A stretch of 64,000 nucleotides of DNA from Azophilus sp965221465 (lineage in GTDB: Bacteria > Pseudomonadota > Gammaproteobacteria > Pseudomonadales > Azotimanducaceae): the NCBI GenBank assembly GCA_965221465.1, contig OZ244892.1, positions 4,402,001 to 4,466,000 of the forward strand, in the 5' to 3' direction. Under the pieces are notes generated by a model. That model saw nothing but the letters and a program-made list of their open reading frames with translations, was not told where the DNA came from and did no database searches. Positions 33,829 through 43,000 of the stretch are shown here, piece by piece; within the stretch, counting starts at the first letter, position 1; every line of letters begins with the position of its first letter. The position numbers and the translations under genes are program-made.

Positions 33829-35241
33829 ATGTCGACCGCTACCGCCAAACGGCTCTTCGTGAAGACCCACGGTTGCCAGATGAACGAGTACGACTCGGCG
33901 CGAATGGCCGACGTGCTGCGGGAGAGCCATGGCTTCGAGCGCGCCGCTTGCGAGGCCGATGCGGACCTGATCCTGCTGAACACCTGCTCGATCCGCGAGA
34001 AGGCCCAGGCCCGGGTATTCGATCAACTCGGTCGCTGGCGTGCGCTCAAGAATCGCAAGCCCGGCCTCCTGATCGGCGTCGGCGGCTGCGTGGCAAGCCA
34101 GGAAGGGGCTGCCATCGCCGAGCGGGCGCCGTTCGTCGATATCGTCTTCGGGCCGCAGACGCTGCACCGGCTGCCCCAGATGGTAGACGAAGCCAGGTCG
34201 CGCATCGCCGGCCCGGTGGTGGACATCAGTTTTCCGGAAATTGAAAAGTTCGACAACCTGCCGCCGCCGGGGGCCGACGGGCCGAGCGCCTTCGTCTCCG
34301 TCATGGAAGGCTGCAGCAAGTACTGCACGTTCTGCGTGGTGCCCTATACGCGCGGCGAAGAGGTGAGCCGGCCGGTCGCCGATGTTCTCGCAGAAGTGGA
34401 ACAGCTTGCCGCCCAGGGTGTGCGGGAGGTCAACCTGCTCGGTCAGAACGTCAATGCGTACCGGGGGCCCATCGACGGCGACCGGGCGGACCTGGCCGAA
34501 CTGATCCACTACGTCGCCGCCATCGACGGCATCGAGCGCATCCGTTACACCACCTCTCACCCGGTCGAGTTCGACGACAACCTGATCGAGGCCTACGCCG
34601 ATGTGCCGGCCCTGGTCGACCACCTGCACCTGCCGGTGCAGTCCGGCTCCGACCGGGTGCTTGCGGCCATGAAGCGCGGCCACACCGTGCTGGAATACAA
34701 GTCGAAGATCGGCAAGCTTCGCCGCGTGCGCCCGAACATCAGCATCTCGTCGGATTTCATCGTCGGGTTTCCCGGGGAGACCGATGCCGACTTCGACGCC
34801 ACCATGGCGCTCATCGAGGAGATCGGTTTCGATATCTCCTTCTCCTTCGTCTACAGCGCCCGGCCCGGGACGCCGGCGGCCGGCCTGCCCGACGTCACGC
34901 CCGCCACCGTCAAGAAACACCGCCTTGCCATCCTGCAGGATCGATTGCGCGAGCAGGCCGCAGCGATTGCGGAGTCGATGGTCGGCAGCCGCCAGCGGGT
35001 GCTGGTCACGGGCCGGGCAAAGCGGGGAGCGGGGCAGTTGCAGGGGCGCACGGAAAACAACCGGGTGGTCAACTTCACCTGTACCGATGCGGGGATGATC
35101 GGCAACTTCGCCGAAGTGGCAATCACCGAAGCCCTGCCGAATTCGCTGCGCGGTCAACTGGCGATGGCGGACCGTGGCGATCCGTCGAGCCGAGCTTGCC
35201 GTCGGCAATTTGCACCCTCCGAGAAGGCGGCGCATTCGTGA
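33829..35241 (+). CDS. miaB: tRNA-2-methylthio-N6-dimethylallyladenosine synthase
   Basis: 470 residues. The UPF0004 domain holds cluster cysteines C16 (KTHGCQMNEYD), C53 (NTCSIREKA) and C87 (GCVASQEG). The radical-SAM domain has C162, C166 and C169 (CSKYCTFC). A TRAM domain closes the protein (RVLVTGRAKRG to NFTCTDAGMIGNFAEV). It methylthiolates A37 of tRNAs reading UNN codons. First gene of the phoH-ybeY-lnt block; its stop overlaps the next start as GTGA. Confidence 0.96.
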   Translation: MSTATAKRLFVKTHGCQMNEYDSARMADVLRESHGFERAACEADADLILLNTCSIREKAQARVFDQLGRWRALKNRKPGLLIGVGGCVASQEGAAIAERAPFVDIVFGPQTLHRLPQMVDEARSRIAGPVVDISFPEIEKFDNLPPPGADGPSAFVSVMEGCSKYCTFCVVPYTRGEEVSRPVADVLAEVEQLAAQGVREVNLLGQNVNAYRGPIDGDRADLAELIHYVAAIDGIERIRYTTSHPVEFDDNLIEAYADVPALVDHLHLPVQSGSDRVLAAMKRGHTVLEYKSKIGKLRRVRPNISISSDFIVGFPGETDADFDATMALIEEIGFDISFSFVYSARPGTPAAGLPDVTPATVKKHRLAILQDRLREQAAAIAESMVGSRQRVLVTGRAKRGAGQLQGRTENNRVVNFTCTDAGMIGNFAEVAITEALPNSLRGQLAMADRGDPSSRACRRQFAPSEKAAHS

Positions 35242-36296
35242 CACGGAACACGAGTCGCAGACGGGGGCCGGACGAGGCGCAACCGCAACACGTACAACTG
35301 ACCACCGCGATCGAACTCGAACCCAACGATGCCCACCGCCTGGTCGTGCTCTGCGGCCCCTTCGATCAGAACCTGAAACACCTCGAGAAGCGCCTCGGGG
35401 TGCACATCCGCAACCGCGGCAATCGCTTCCAGATCAGCGGGCCCGATCAGGGCGTTCGTGCAGCCGGCGCCCTGCTCACGCAACTCTACCGCGAGACGGC
35501 CGAGCGCCAGGCCATCGAACCCGACCTGGTGCACCTGTTTCTGCAGGAGTCCGGCGTCGAGGCACTTCTCGCGGAAACCGACGGGGAGCCCGGCAAAGCA
35601 GGCGAGGCGATCCGCACGCGCCGCAAGACGGTCAGGCCCAGGGGCCGGAACCAGACCGAATACACCCGGGCCATCCGCCGGCACGATCTCACCTTCGGTA
35701 TCGGTCCGGCCGGCACCGGCAAGACCTATCTGGCCGTCGCCTGTGCCGTCGAGTTTCTGGAAACCAACCGGGTGGCGCGCATCCTGCTGGTGCGGCCAGC
35801 GGTGGAAGCGGGCGAGAAGCTCGGGTTCCTGCCGGGGGACCTCGCCCAGAAGATCGACCCCTATCTGCGGCCCCTGTACGACGCCCTGTTCGAAACCATG
35901 GGCGTGGAGCGGGTCAACAAGGCCATCGAGCGCAACATCATCGAGGTGGCGCCGCTCGCCTACATGCGCGGGCGCACGCTGAACAATTCCTTCATCATCC
36001 TCGACGAGAGTCAGAACACCACCATCGCGCAGATGAAGATGTTCCTGACCCGCATCGGTTTCGGGTCCACGGCGGTCGTCACCGGCGACATTACCCAGAT
36101 CGACCTGCCCGCCGGACAGAAATCGGGGCTGGTCAACGTGCGCAACGTATTGCGCGGGGTGCCGGGCATCGGCTTCACCCACTTCGGGTCCCGGGATGTG
36201 GTGCGGCACCCGCTGGTGCAGACCATCGTCGAGGCCTATGCCCGCCATCCGGACGAATCCGGCCGGGGCAGGCAGTCCCAGGGCGATGCCGGTTGA
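35238..36296 (+). CDS. ybeZ: PhoH-like ATPase (YbeZ)
   Basis: 352 residues. An N-terminal KH-like segment (ALCGPFDQNLKHLEKRLGV region) precedes the PhoH domain with Walker A GPAGTGKT at 156-163 and Walker B FIILDESQNT. RGRTLNNSF and VVTGDITQIDLP are family hallmarks. It partners the RNase YbeY in rRNA and RNA quality control. I start it at the GTG within the miaB stop; a start 42 bases upstream inside miaB would add residues with no homology. Its 3' end overlaps ybeY by 11 bp. Confidence 0.93.
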   Translation: MTRNTSRRRGPDEAQPQHVQLTTAIELEPNDAHRLVVLCGPFDQNLKHLEKRLGVHIRNRGNRFQISGPDQGVRAAGALLTQLYRETAERQAIEPDLVHLFLQESGVEALLAETDGEPGKAGEAIRTRRKTVRPRGRNQTEYTRAIRRHDLTFGIGPAGTGKTYLAVACAVEFLETNRVARILLVRPAVEAGEKLGFLPGDLAQKIDPYLRPLYDALFETMGVERVNKAIERNIIEVAPLAYMRGRTLNNSFIILDESQNTTIAQMKMFLTRIGFGSTAVVTGDITQIDLPAGQKSGLVNVRNVLRGVPGIGFTHFGSRDVVRHPLVQTIVEAYARHPDESGRGRQSQGDAG

Positions 36297-36723
36297 GGTG
36301 CAGATCGCTGCCTGCGACTGCAGTGCGCCCGCGGCATCGCAATTGCGCCTCTGGGCGGAGCGGTCGCTCGAGGGCGAACGGGCTGCCGTCTGCGTGCGGG
36401 TGGTGGGCGCCGCGGAGGGAGGCGAACTCAATGGCCGGTACCGCGGCATCGAGGGGCCCACCAATGTGCTGAGTTTCCCGTGCGGGGCGGACGTTCCCGG
36501 CGAGAAACACCTGGGCGATGTCGTCGTCTGTGCGCCGGTGGTGGAAGCGGAGGCGCGCCTGCAGAAAAAGCGCGCCTGCGATCACTACGCCCACATGGTG
36601 GTGCACGGGGTGTTGCACCTGCGCGGCTTCGACCATCGGACAGCGGCTGAAGCGCAGGAGATGGAGGCTCGCGAGGTCGCCATACTCGACGGGTTCGGCA
36701 TATCCGACCCGTATGCCGCATGA
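36286..36723 (+). CDS. ybeY: Endoribonuclease YbeY
   Basis: 145 residues. The zinc site HGVLHLRGFDH uses H107, H111 and H117, and NVLSFPCG precedes it as in the family. YbeY matures the 16S rRNA 3' end and removes defective ribosomes. The ATG lies inside the 3' end of ybeZ. The corC gene that often follows is absent; lnt starts instead, overlapping by 4 bp. Confidence 0.95.
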   Translation: MPVEVQIAACDCSAPAASQLRLWAERSLEGERAAVCVRVVGAAEGGELNGRYRGIEGPTNVLSFPCGADVPGEKHLGDVVVCAPVVEAEARLQKKRACDHYAHMVVHGVLHLRGFDHRTAAEAQEMEAREVAILDGFGISDPYAA

Positions 36724-38231
36724 ACGGACGGCTCGCGCCGTTCGCTCGGGGTCCCGTCGCGGCGGTTGCCCTGTCGCTGGTCTGCGGGGCGCTGTTGCCG
36801 CTGACGCTGGCGCCGTTCGACTGGTGGCCGCTCGGTGTGCTTTCCATCGGCGGCTGGTTCTGGCTGCTGAATTCCCACCCGCAACAGGCCGCGGCAATCG
36901 GCTTCGCGTTCGGCATCGGCAAGTTCGGGGTAGGCGTCTCCTGGGTGTACGTCAGCATGCGCCTCTACGGCGGCGCGTCCGTGTCCCTGGGGTTGTTTCT
37001 CGTGGCGCTCTTCGTGGCGGGCCTGTCGGTGTTCACTCTGCTGCAGGGGTGGCTCTACGCCCGCGTCGCCGGTGGCCGCCATGCCCTGTTGCAGGCGGCG
37101 CTGTTCGCGGCATTCTGGGTGCTCTTCGAATGGCTGCTCACCTGGTTTCTGACCGGGTTCCCCTGGCTCTACCCGGGCCATGCCCATATCGAGACCCCCC
37201 TCGGCCACCTGATTCCCGTGGGCGGGGTCAGCCTGGCGAGCCTGGGCATCGTGCTGACCGCGGTGTTTCTCGTGGCCGCAGTGACGAACCGGCGGCGCGT
37301 GGCTGCACTGGTGCTTGCGGCGTTGCCCTGGCTCGGGGCCTATGCGGCCGCCCAATTCGACTGGGTGCAACCGGGGCGCGCGTACCGTGTGGCGCTAGTC
37401 CAGGCCGATGTCGATCAGTCCCTGAAGTGGCAGGCCGAAAACCGGATGCCCATCGTCGAGCGTTACCTGGCGATGACCGAAAACCATTGGGAAAGCGATC
37501 TCATCGTCTGGCCGGAAGCGGCGATTACCCTGTTCGAACACCAGGCAGGCGATGTGCTGGAACGACTGGACGAGCGCGGCAGGGCTTCCGGCGCCGCGCT
37601 GGTGCTGGGCATCCCCACGGCGGAGGTCACGCCCGACGGCGATTGGCTGATCTACAACAGTACGCTGGCCGTCGGCGCCGGTAGCGGACGCTACAGCAAG
37701 CGCCGGCTCGTCCCCTTCGGCGACTACGTGCCCTTGGAAGACCAGTTGCGCGGGCTCATCCGCTTTTTCGACCTGCCCATGTCGGGATTCCGGCCCGGCC
37801 CCCGGCATCAGGGGCTCCTGGACCTGGGCTTCGGCCGGGCGGCGATGGGAATCTGCTACGAGATCGCCTATGCGGAATTGACCCGGGTATCGGCCATGGA
37901 GGCGGATGTGCTGATCACGGTCTCGAACGACACCTGGTTCGGCGACAGCATCGGCCCGCCGCAGCACGCGCAGATTGCCGGCGCCAGGGCGCTGGAGAAT
38001 GGCCGCTGGCTGTTGCGGGCCACCAACGACGGAATCACTGCCATCGTCGATCACCGCGGCCGCGTCAGGGGCGCTCTGCCCCGTTTCGAACCGGGCGTTC
38101 TGACCGGCGAATTCCGCACCATGAGCGGAAACACCCCCTACGGCCGCCACGGCGACGGCTGGCTGGTGGCGTTGTGTTTCGCCGGCCTGGTTTTCGGTGC
38201 ATTGACGTCCCGGAACCGCACCGCGAAGTGA
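36720..38231 (+). CDS. lnt: Apolipoprotein N-acyltransferase
   Basis: 503 residues: several N-terminal membrane helices, then a periplasmic carbon-nitrogen hydrolase domain with the triad E266 (WPEAA), K327 (YSKRRLVPFGDYVP) and C379 (GICYEIAYAE). It adds the third acyl chain to lipoproteins, such as LptE encoded two genes later. ATG overlaps the ybeY stop (ATGA). The C-terminal helix (ALCFAGLVFGALTSR) re-enters the membrane, as expected. Confidence 0.95.
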   Translation: MNGRLAPFARGPVAAVALSLVCGALLPLTLAPFDWWPLGVLSIGGWFWLLNSHPQQAAAIGFAFGIGKFGVGVSWVYVSMRLYGGASVSLGLFLVALFVAGLSVFTLLQGWLYARVAGGRHALLQAALFAAFWVLFEWLLTWFLTGFPWLYPGHAHIETPLGHLIPVGGVSLASLGIVLTAVFLVAAVTNRRRVAALVLAALPWLGAYAAAQFDWVQPGRAYRVALVQADVDQSLKWQAENRMPIVERYLAMTENHWESDLIVWPEAAITLFEHQAGDVLERLDERGRASGAALVLGIPTAEVTPDGDWLIYNSTLAVGAGSGRYSKRRLVPFGDYVPLEDQLRGLIRFFDLPMSGFRPGPRHQGLLDLGFGRAAMGICYEIAYAELTRVSAMEADVLITVSNDTWFGDSIGPPQHAQIAGARALENGRWLLRATNDGITAIVDHRGRVRGALPRFEPGVLTGEFRTMSGNTPYGRHGDGWLVALCFAGLVFGALTSRNRTAK

Positions 38232-38261
38232 TATATTGCCGCCCTTTGACCAGGGCAGATC

Positions 38262-40709
38262 ATGGCCGCCGCACACGAGAAGTACGATCCCCAGGCGGTG
38301 GAACGGAAATGGCAGGCGAAGTGGGATCGTGAGGGCACGAACTGCTTCACCGAAGCCGACCTCAGGAACGCCGGGGATCCCTACTACAACCTGATGATGT
38401 TTCCGTACCCGTCGGCGGAAGGGCTGCACATCGGCAACATCTACGCCTATACCGGCGCCGACGTGAACGGCCGCTACTGGCGGCTGCGCGGCAAGGATGT
38501 GTTCGAGCCCATCGGCTTCGATGCCTTCGGCATCCACTCGGAAAACTACGCACTCAAGGTCGGCGCCAATCCGAACGACCTCATTCCGCGCAACATCGAG
38601 AACTTCACCCGCGTGCTCGAGCGCTTCGGCGGCATGTTCGACTGGAATCACACGGTCAATACCACCGACGTCAGCTACTACAAGTGGACGCAGTGGGTGT
38701 TCCTGAAGCTCTACGAGGGCGGCCTGGTGGAACGCCGCGAGGCGCCGGTGAACTGGTGCCCGTCCTGCATGACGGTGCTGGCCAACGAGCAGGTGATTCA
38801 GGGGCTGTGCGAGCGTTGCGACGCCACCGTCGAACAGCGTCAACTGCCGCAGTGGTTCTTCACGATCACGAGATACGCCCAGACGCTGCTCGACAACCTG
38901 GAGAACATCGACTGGTCCGACAAGACCATAAAGGCCCAGGCCAACTGGATCGGCCGCAGCGAAGGCGCCGACATCGACTTCGGTGTCGCCGGGCGGGACG
39001 ACAGCATCCGGGTGTTCACGACCCGGCCCGATACGCTCTTCGGGGCCACCTACATGGTGCTGGCCCCCGAGCATCCGCTGGTCGATGCGGTGACGACGGC
39101 GACGCAGCGGGAAACCGTGGATGCCTACCGTGCCGAGGTTGCCGGGCGCGGCCTGGTCGAACGCCAGAAAACCGACAAGCAGAAGACCGGGGTTTTCACC
39201 GGCGGCCACGCGGTCAACCCCGTCAACGGCGCGGAAATTCCGATCTGGATTGCCGATTACGTACTGATGGGTTACGGCACCGGGGCCATCATGGCCGTGC
39301 CGGGACACGACGAGCGGGATTTCGACTTTGCCACCGAATTCGGGTTGCCCATCCTGCGGGTGATCGCCGGCCCCGGCGAGGATGCCTCGACGCCCCTGGA
39401 GGCCGCACAAGCCGGCGATGGCGTGCTGGTCAATTCGGGCCGCTACGACGGCCTGCCGGTGGCGGAGGGCAAGCGCGCCATCGTCGCCGATCTCGAAACC
39501 GACGGGCGGGCGATCGCGCGTGTCAACTATCGCCTGCACGACTGGTGCGTTTCGCGACAGCGCTATTGGGGCCCGCCGATTCCCATCGTGCACTGCCGGG
39601 ATTGCGGCGCCGTGCCGGTGCCGGAAGAGGATCTGCCGGTGGAGTTGCCCTACCTGGAAGACTTCCGGCCCGACGACACCGGTGTCAGCCCGCTGGCGCG
39701 GGCGAGAGACTGGTACGAGACGACCTGTCCGGCCTGTGGCGGCGATGCGCACCGGGAAACCGATGTCACCGACAATTTCCTGTGCAGCGGCTGGTACTTC
39801 CTGCGCTATCCGTCCGCCGGGGTGGACGGTGAACCCCTCGACGCCGAGTTGACCCGGAAGTGGTTGCCCGTCGACTGCTATATCGGCGGCCACGAACACG
39901 CCGTGCTGCACCTGATGTACGCCCGCTTTCTCACCATGGCGCTGAACGATCTCGGCATCGTCGATTTTGCAGAGCCGTTCAGGAAGTTCCGCGCCCATGG
40001 GCTCTTGATCCGGGATGGGCGCAAGATGTCGAAGAGCCGCGGCAACGTGATCGTCCCCGACGAGATCATTGCGGATCACGGGGCGGATACCATGCGCCTC
40101 TACTTGATGTTCCTCGGGCCCTACGAACAGGGCGGCGACTACCAGGGCAAGGGAATCCAGGGTCCCCAGGGGTTCCTCAACCGTCTGTGGCAGAGCGTGC
40201 TGAGCGCGGTGGCGGAAGACCCTGGCGAGGCGTCGGACCCGGATATCGAACGGGTGCTGCACAAGACCGTCAAGCAGGTGACGGAGCAGCTGGCGAATCT
40301 GCAGTTCAACACCGCGATTGCCGCCATGATGGAGTACCTGAACGTCTTGCGGGCCGGCGGCCGATTGCCGCGGCAGGCGGAGCTGAAACCCCTGGTGATC
40401 CTGCTGGCGCCGTTCGCCCCCCACGTTGCAGAGGAATTGCACGAGCGGCTCGGAGAGACCGGCGGCCTATTCGCGGCCGCGCGCTGGCCGGAATACGACC
40501 CGTCGAAAATCACCGATGAGTTCGTGGAGATCGCCGTGCAGGTCAACGGCAAGTTGCGCGGCCAGGTCAGCGTGCCCAATGCGGCGGCGGTGGAGGTGGT
40601 GCAGGAGGCGGCCCGCAACGACCGCAACGTTGCCCGCCATCTGGACGGCAAGACGGTGCGCAAGGTCATTCACGTGCCGAACAAGCTCATCAACCTGGTT
40701 GCCGCGTGA
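38262..40709 (+). CDS. leuS: Leucyl-tRNA synthetase
   Basis: 815 residues, class I. HIGN at 56-59 serves as the HIGH motif and KMSKS is at 588-592. The CP1 editing domain is present (RPDTLFGATYMVLAPEHPLV, GYGTGAIMAVPGHDERDFDF), followed by the anticodon-binding helices. It charges tRNA-Leu. It is somewhat shorter than the E. coli enzyme (860). Its stop overlaps a GTG, but the region just after belongs to repeat R2 and not to obvious lptE sequence. Confidence 0.97.
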   Translation: MAAAHEKYDPQAVERKWQAKWDREGTNCFTEADLRNAGDPYYNLMMFPYPSAEGLHIGNIYAYTGADVNGRYWRLRGKDVFEPIGFDAFGIHSENYALKVGANPNDLIPRNIENFTRVLERFGGMFDWNHTVNTTDVSYYKWTQWVFLKLYEGGLVERREAPVNWCPSCMTVLANEQVIQGLCERCDATVEQRQLPQWFFTITRYAQTLLDNLENIDWSDKTIKAQANWIGRSEGADIDFGVAGRDDSIRVFTTRPDTLFGATYMVLAPEHPLVDAVTTATQRETVDAYRAEVAGRGLVERQKTDKQKTGVFTGGHAVNPVNGAEIPIWIADYVLMGYGTGAIMAVPGHDERDFDFATEFGLPILRVIAGPGEDASTPLEAAQAGDGVLVNSGRYDGLPVAEGKRAIVADLETDGRAIARVNYRLHDWCVSRQRYWGPPIPIVHCRDCGAVPVPEEDLPVELPYLEDFRPDDTGVSPLARARDWYETTCPACGGDAHRETDVTDNFLCSGWYFLRYPSAGVDGEPLDAELTRKWLPVDCYIGGHEHAVLHLMYARFLTMALNDLGIVDFAEPFRKFRAHGLLIRDGRKMSKSRGNVIVPDEIIADHGADTMRLYLMFLGPYEQGGDYQGKGIQGPQGFLNRLWQSVLSAVAEDPGEASDPDIERVLHKTVKQVTEQLANLQFNTAIAAMMEYLNVLRAGGRLPRQAELKPLVILLAPFAPHVAEELHERLGETGGLFAAARWPEYDPSKITDEFVEIAVQVNGKLRGQVSVPNAAAVEVVQEAARNDRNVARHLDGKTVRKVIHVPNKLINLVAA

Positions 40710-40725
40710 GGCACAAACCCGGCTT

Positions 40726-40860
40726 GGCCCGCATCCGTCACCGACTTTCGTCGCGAGGGCGTCGACGTTTCGTCGCTGAAGCAAAACGCGTCGTCCTGCG
40801 CGGCCGCGCAGGGCGAGTGTTTCGGCGTCCGCGGCAGGAAGCTGGTGACGGATGCGGGCC
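40726..40860 (-). repeat. R2 repeat, complete copy at the leuS/lptE junction
   Basis: 135 bp, inverted relative to the copy at 31502. Ends GGCCCGCATCCGTCACCGAC and GCTGGTGACGGATGCGGGCC; the centre includes TTCGTCGCTGAAGCAAAACG. It starts 17 bp after leuS and extends into the 5' part of the lptE frame. Confidence 0.85.
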
Positions 40861-41371
40861 GGGCGCCGTTGCGGTCATCTCCCTGGCGACGCTTCTTTTG
40901 CCCGGCTGCGGCTTCGAGTTGCGCGGCTGGGAACTCGAAAGCAGCGTCGAGAGCGTTTACGTTGCAACGAAGCCGCACATCCGCCTGGCCGGCGAATTGC
41001 AGCGAGCGCTCAGGCAGGCAGGGGTGAGAATCGAAGCGCGACCGACCGCTGCAGCGATGATCGTGGACCTGCTCGACGAACGGCGGCAGCGCCGCACCGT
41101 CGCGGTGACCGGCAGCGCCCGGGCCGCGGAATACGAGGTGAGTATCGGCGTGCGCTTCGCCATTCGCACCGGCGCAAAGGTCGTGCGGGAACCGGATTGG
41201 CTGGAAGCAAGCCGGGTGTTCACGGTCGACCGGGACAACATTGCCGGCACTGCCGGGGAACAGGCGCTGATCGAAGCGGAACTCGCCGACGATCTGGTGC
41301 AGCAGATCCTGCGCGCCCTGAATGCGGCGTCCGCCAACGTGGCGCCCCCGGCCGCCAGCGGTGCAGGTTAA
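40817..41371 (+). CDS. lptE: LPS-assembly lipoprotein LptE
   Basis: 184 residues from this start. GAVAVISLATLLLPGC is a lipoprotein signal ending in lipobox LLPGC, then GFELRGWELESSVESVYV begins the mature LptE, which plugs the LptD barrel that delivers LPS to the cell surface. Position between leuS and holA is the classic one. The start is odd: the first 14 codons and the start codon lie within repeat R2. The frame is also open back to a GTG overlapping the leuS stop, which would give an implausible 67-residue signal. I prefer the GTG preceded by GCAGGGCGA. Confidence 0.85.
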   Translation: MFRRPRQEAGDGCGPGAVAVISLATLLLPGCGFELRGWELESSVESVYVATKPHIRLAGELQRALRQAGVRIEARPTAAAMIVDLLDERRQRRTVAVTGSARAAEYEVSIGVRFAIRTGAKVVREPDWLEASRVFTVDRDNIAGTAGEQALIEAELADDLVQQILRALNAASANVAPPAASGAG

Positions 41372-42368
41372 GCTCCAGGACATCGCGGCGAACCTGGCCG
41401 CTGGCCTGCGGCCGGTTTACCTGGTTACCGGCGACGAGATTCTGCTCGTCGAGGAAGCCTGCGGCCTGGTGCTCGCGGCGGCGCTCGAGGGGGGGTTCGC
41501 CGAGCGCACGGTGCTGCACGTGGAACCGGGTTTCAATTGGCACGAGTTGCTGCAACAGGCTGCCTCGCTTTCGTTGTTTGCCGAGAAGAAGGTTCTCGAT
41601 CTGCGCGTGCCCGCCAACCGATTCGACAAGCAGGCATCCGCCACCCTGCGCGAGTACCTGGACAACATCAGTCCGGACAATCTTCTGCTCGTGAGAACGG
41701 GCCGCCTGCAGTCCCGCCAGCGGTCCGGCGCCTGGTACAAGGCCATCGATGCCGCCGGCGCCGTGGTGACCGTCTGGCCGATCGGTCAACGGGAATTGCC
41801 GGGCTGGCTGGCCCGGCGGGCGCGCGCCATGGGTCTGGAGTTGACCCGCGATGCCCTCGCCTGGCTCGCCGACCGCGTGGAAGGCAACCTGCTGGCCGCG
41901 GCACAGGAAATCGACAAGCTGAAGCTGCTCGACCTGCCGCAACCCATCGATGCAGAGAGCCTGGCCGCCGCCGTTGCCGACGCCGCGCATTACGATGCAT
42001 TCGAGTTGATCGACGCGGTGTTTGCCGGCGATGCCCCGCGGGTGCGGCGCGTGCTGGCGACGCTGCGCGAAGAAGGTATCGCCCTCTTCGCCCTGTTGGG
42101 CGCATTCACGAGCCAGCTCCGCGCCATCGATTCGGGCGGCTGGATGCCGGCACAGCGAAAACAGCTCGTTCCCGGTTTCAGGCGACGCGCCGGTTCTCCG
42201 CAGCGGGTGCTTGCCCTGGTTGCCCTGGTCGACCAGCAGGGCAAGGGCGAACTCCACGGCGATGCCTGGCTGTCCTTCGAACGCCTGCTGGTGCGCCTCT
42301 GCAATGTGCCCCTGCCGTCCCTGGAGCGGGAGGCGCGCTACCTGCGGCGGCAGTATTCCGCGCGCTGA
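41361..42368 (+). CDS. holA: DNA polymerase III delta subunit
   Basis: 335 residues. VQVKLQDIAANLAAGLRPVY then LVTGDEILLVEEA matches the start of HolA proteins, so I use the GTG rather than the ATG 39 bases upstream. AEKKVLDLRVP and GNLLAAAQEIDKLKLL follow in order. It is the clamp-loader subunit that opens the beta clamp. The start overlaps the lptE stop by 11 bp, keeping the leuS-lptE-holA operon intact despite the repeat. nadD, which often follows, is missing here. Confidence 0.93.
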   Translation: MQVKLQDIAANLAAGLRPVYLVTGDEILLVEEACGLVLAAALEGGFAERTVLHVEPGFNWHELLQQAASLSLFAEKKVLDLRVPANRFDKQASATLREYLDNISPDNLLLVRTGRLQSRQRSGAWYKAIDAAGAVVTVWPIGQRELPGWLARRARAMGLELTRDALAWLADRVEGNLLAAAQEIDKLKLLDLPQPIDAESLAAAVADAAHYDAFELIDAVFAGDAPRVRRVLATLREEGIALFALLGAFTSQLRAIDSGGWMPAQRKQLVPGFRRRAGSPQRVLALVALVDQQGKGELHGDAWLSFERLLVRLCNVPLPSLEREARYLRRQYSAR

Positions 42369-42378
42369 CGGAAGCGGG

Positions 42379-42921
42379 TCAGTTGACCCGGGTCTGCGCT
42401 TCCCGACCGAGTTCGACGAGATGCAGCGAATCGCCGGAGTTTTCGAAGACGGTCACGGAACCGTTGTCCGGTGGGAAAATGACCACGCGGTCGTCGCCGA
42501 GCGCCGCACCGACGGCGACGTTGATGGCGATGAAGTGGCAGAAAACGACGCAATCCCGGGGCTGGGAGCGGATGCAGTCCGCCAGCGCATCGCGCCAGGC
42601 CAGGAGGTCGCCGCCCAGATCGAGCCAGCTGCCCGCCATGGCCTTGCCAAGCCAGGCGGCCCGTTCGTCGGGGTTCGTCGTGGGAAAGGGAATTTCCGCG
42701 ACCCGGGGTTCGATCGTCACGGCCTCTCGCCATGAGGCCGCCAGGGGTTCGGACGTCTGCCGCGCCCGGGCGAACGGGCTCGAGAATATCGGCAGCGGGC
42801 CCTTGCCCTCGAGTTCCGCCGCGGTTGCCCGCGCCTGCTCGCGCCCGAGGTCGTCGAGACCCGGGTCGAGGCCCTCGCCGACCCGAGCCCTGCCGTGCCG
42901 CACCATGTAGACTGTGGCCAT
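42379..42921 (-). CDS. Histidine phosphatase family protein
   Basis: 180 residues. The catalytic RHG lies in MATVYMVRHGRARVGEG near the N-terminus. SSPFARARQTSEPLA is the second conserved block and VVFCHFIAI holds the second catalytic histidine (H in place of the usual SHG serine context). Members remove phosphate from sugars, proteins or other metabolites. The chosen ATG starts right at the fold; the frame stays open upstream into the cobS gene. Convergent with holA, divergent from cobS. Confidence 0.85.
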   Translation of the reverse strand: MATVYMVRHGRARVGEGLDPGLDDLGREQARATAAELEGKGPLPIFSSPFARARQTSEPLAASWREAVTIEPRVAEIPFPTTNPDERAAWLGKAMAGSWLDLGGDLLAWRDALADCIRSQPRDCVVFCHFIAINVAVGAALGDDRVVIFPPDNGSVTVFENSGDSLHLVELGREAQTRVN

Positions 42922-43000
42922 CCACCCGTCCGTTTTTTTGCTGGTTCGCCCTTCTGGGGTTCCGTAAAATAGCGCGCTTTGCCCGCTATTGGGAGTATCG

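Noticed and set aside
38202..38237. Promoter for leuS (TTGACG and TATATT)
   Set aside because: The spacer of 24 bases is too long, and leuS follows lnt by only 30 bp, so read-through is more likely.
37395..40442. A frame of more than 1000 codons antisense to lnt and leuS
   Set aside because: Low-complexity, histidine- and glycine-rich antisense of two clearly identified genes.
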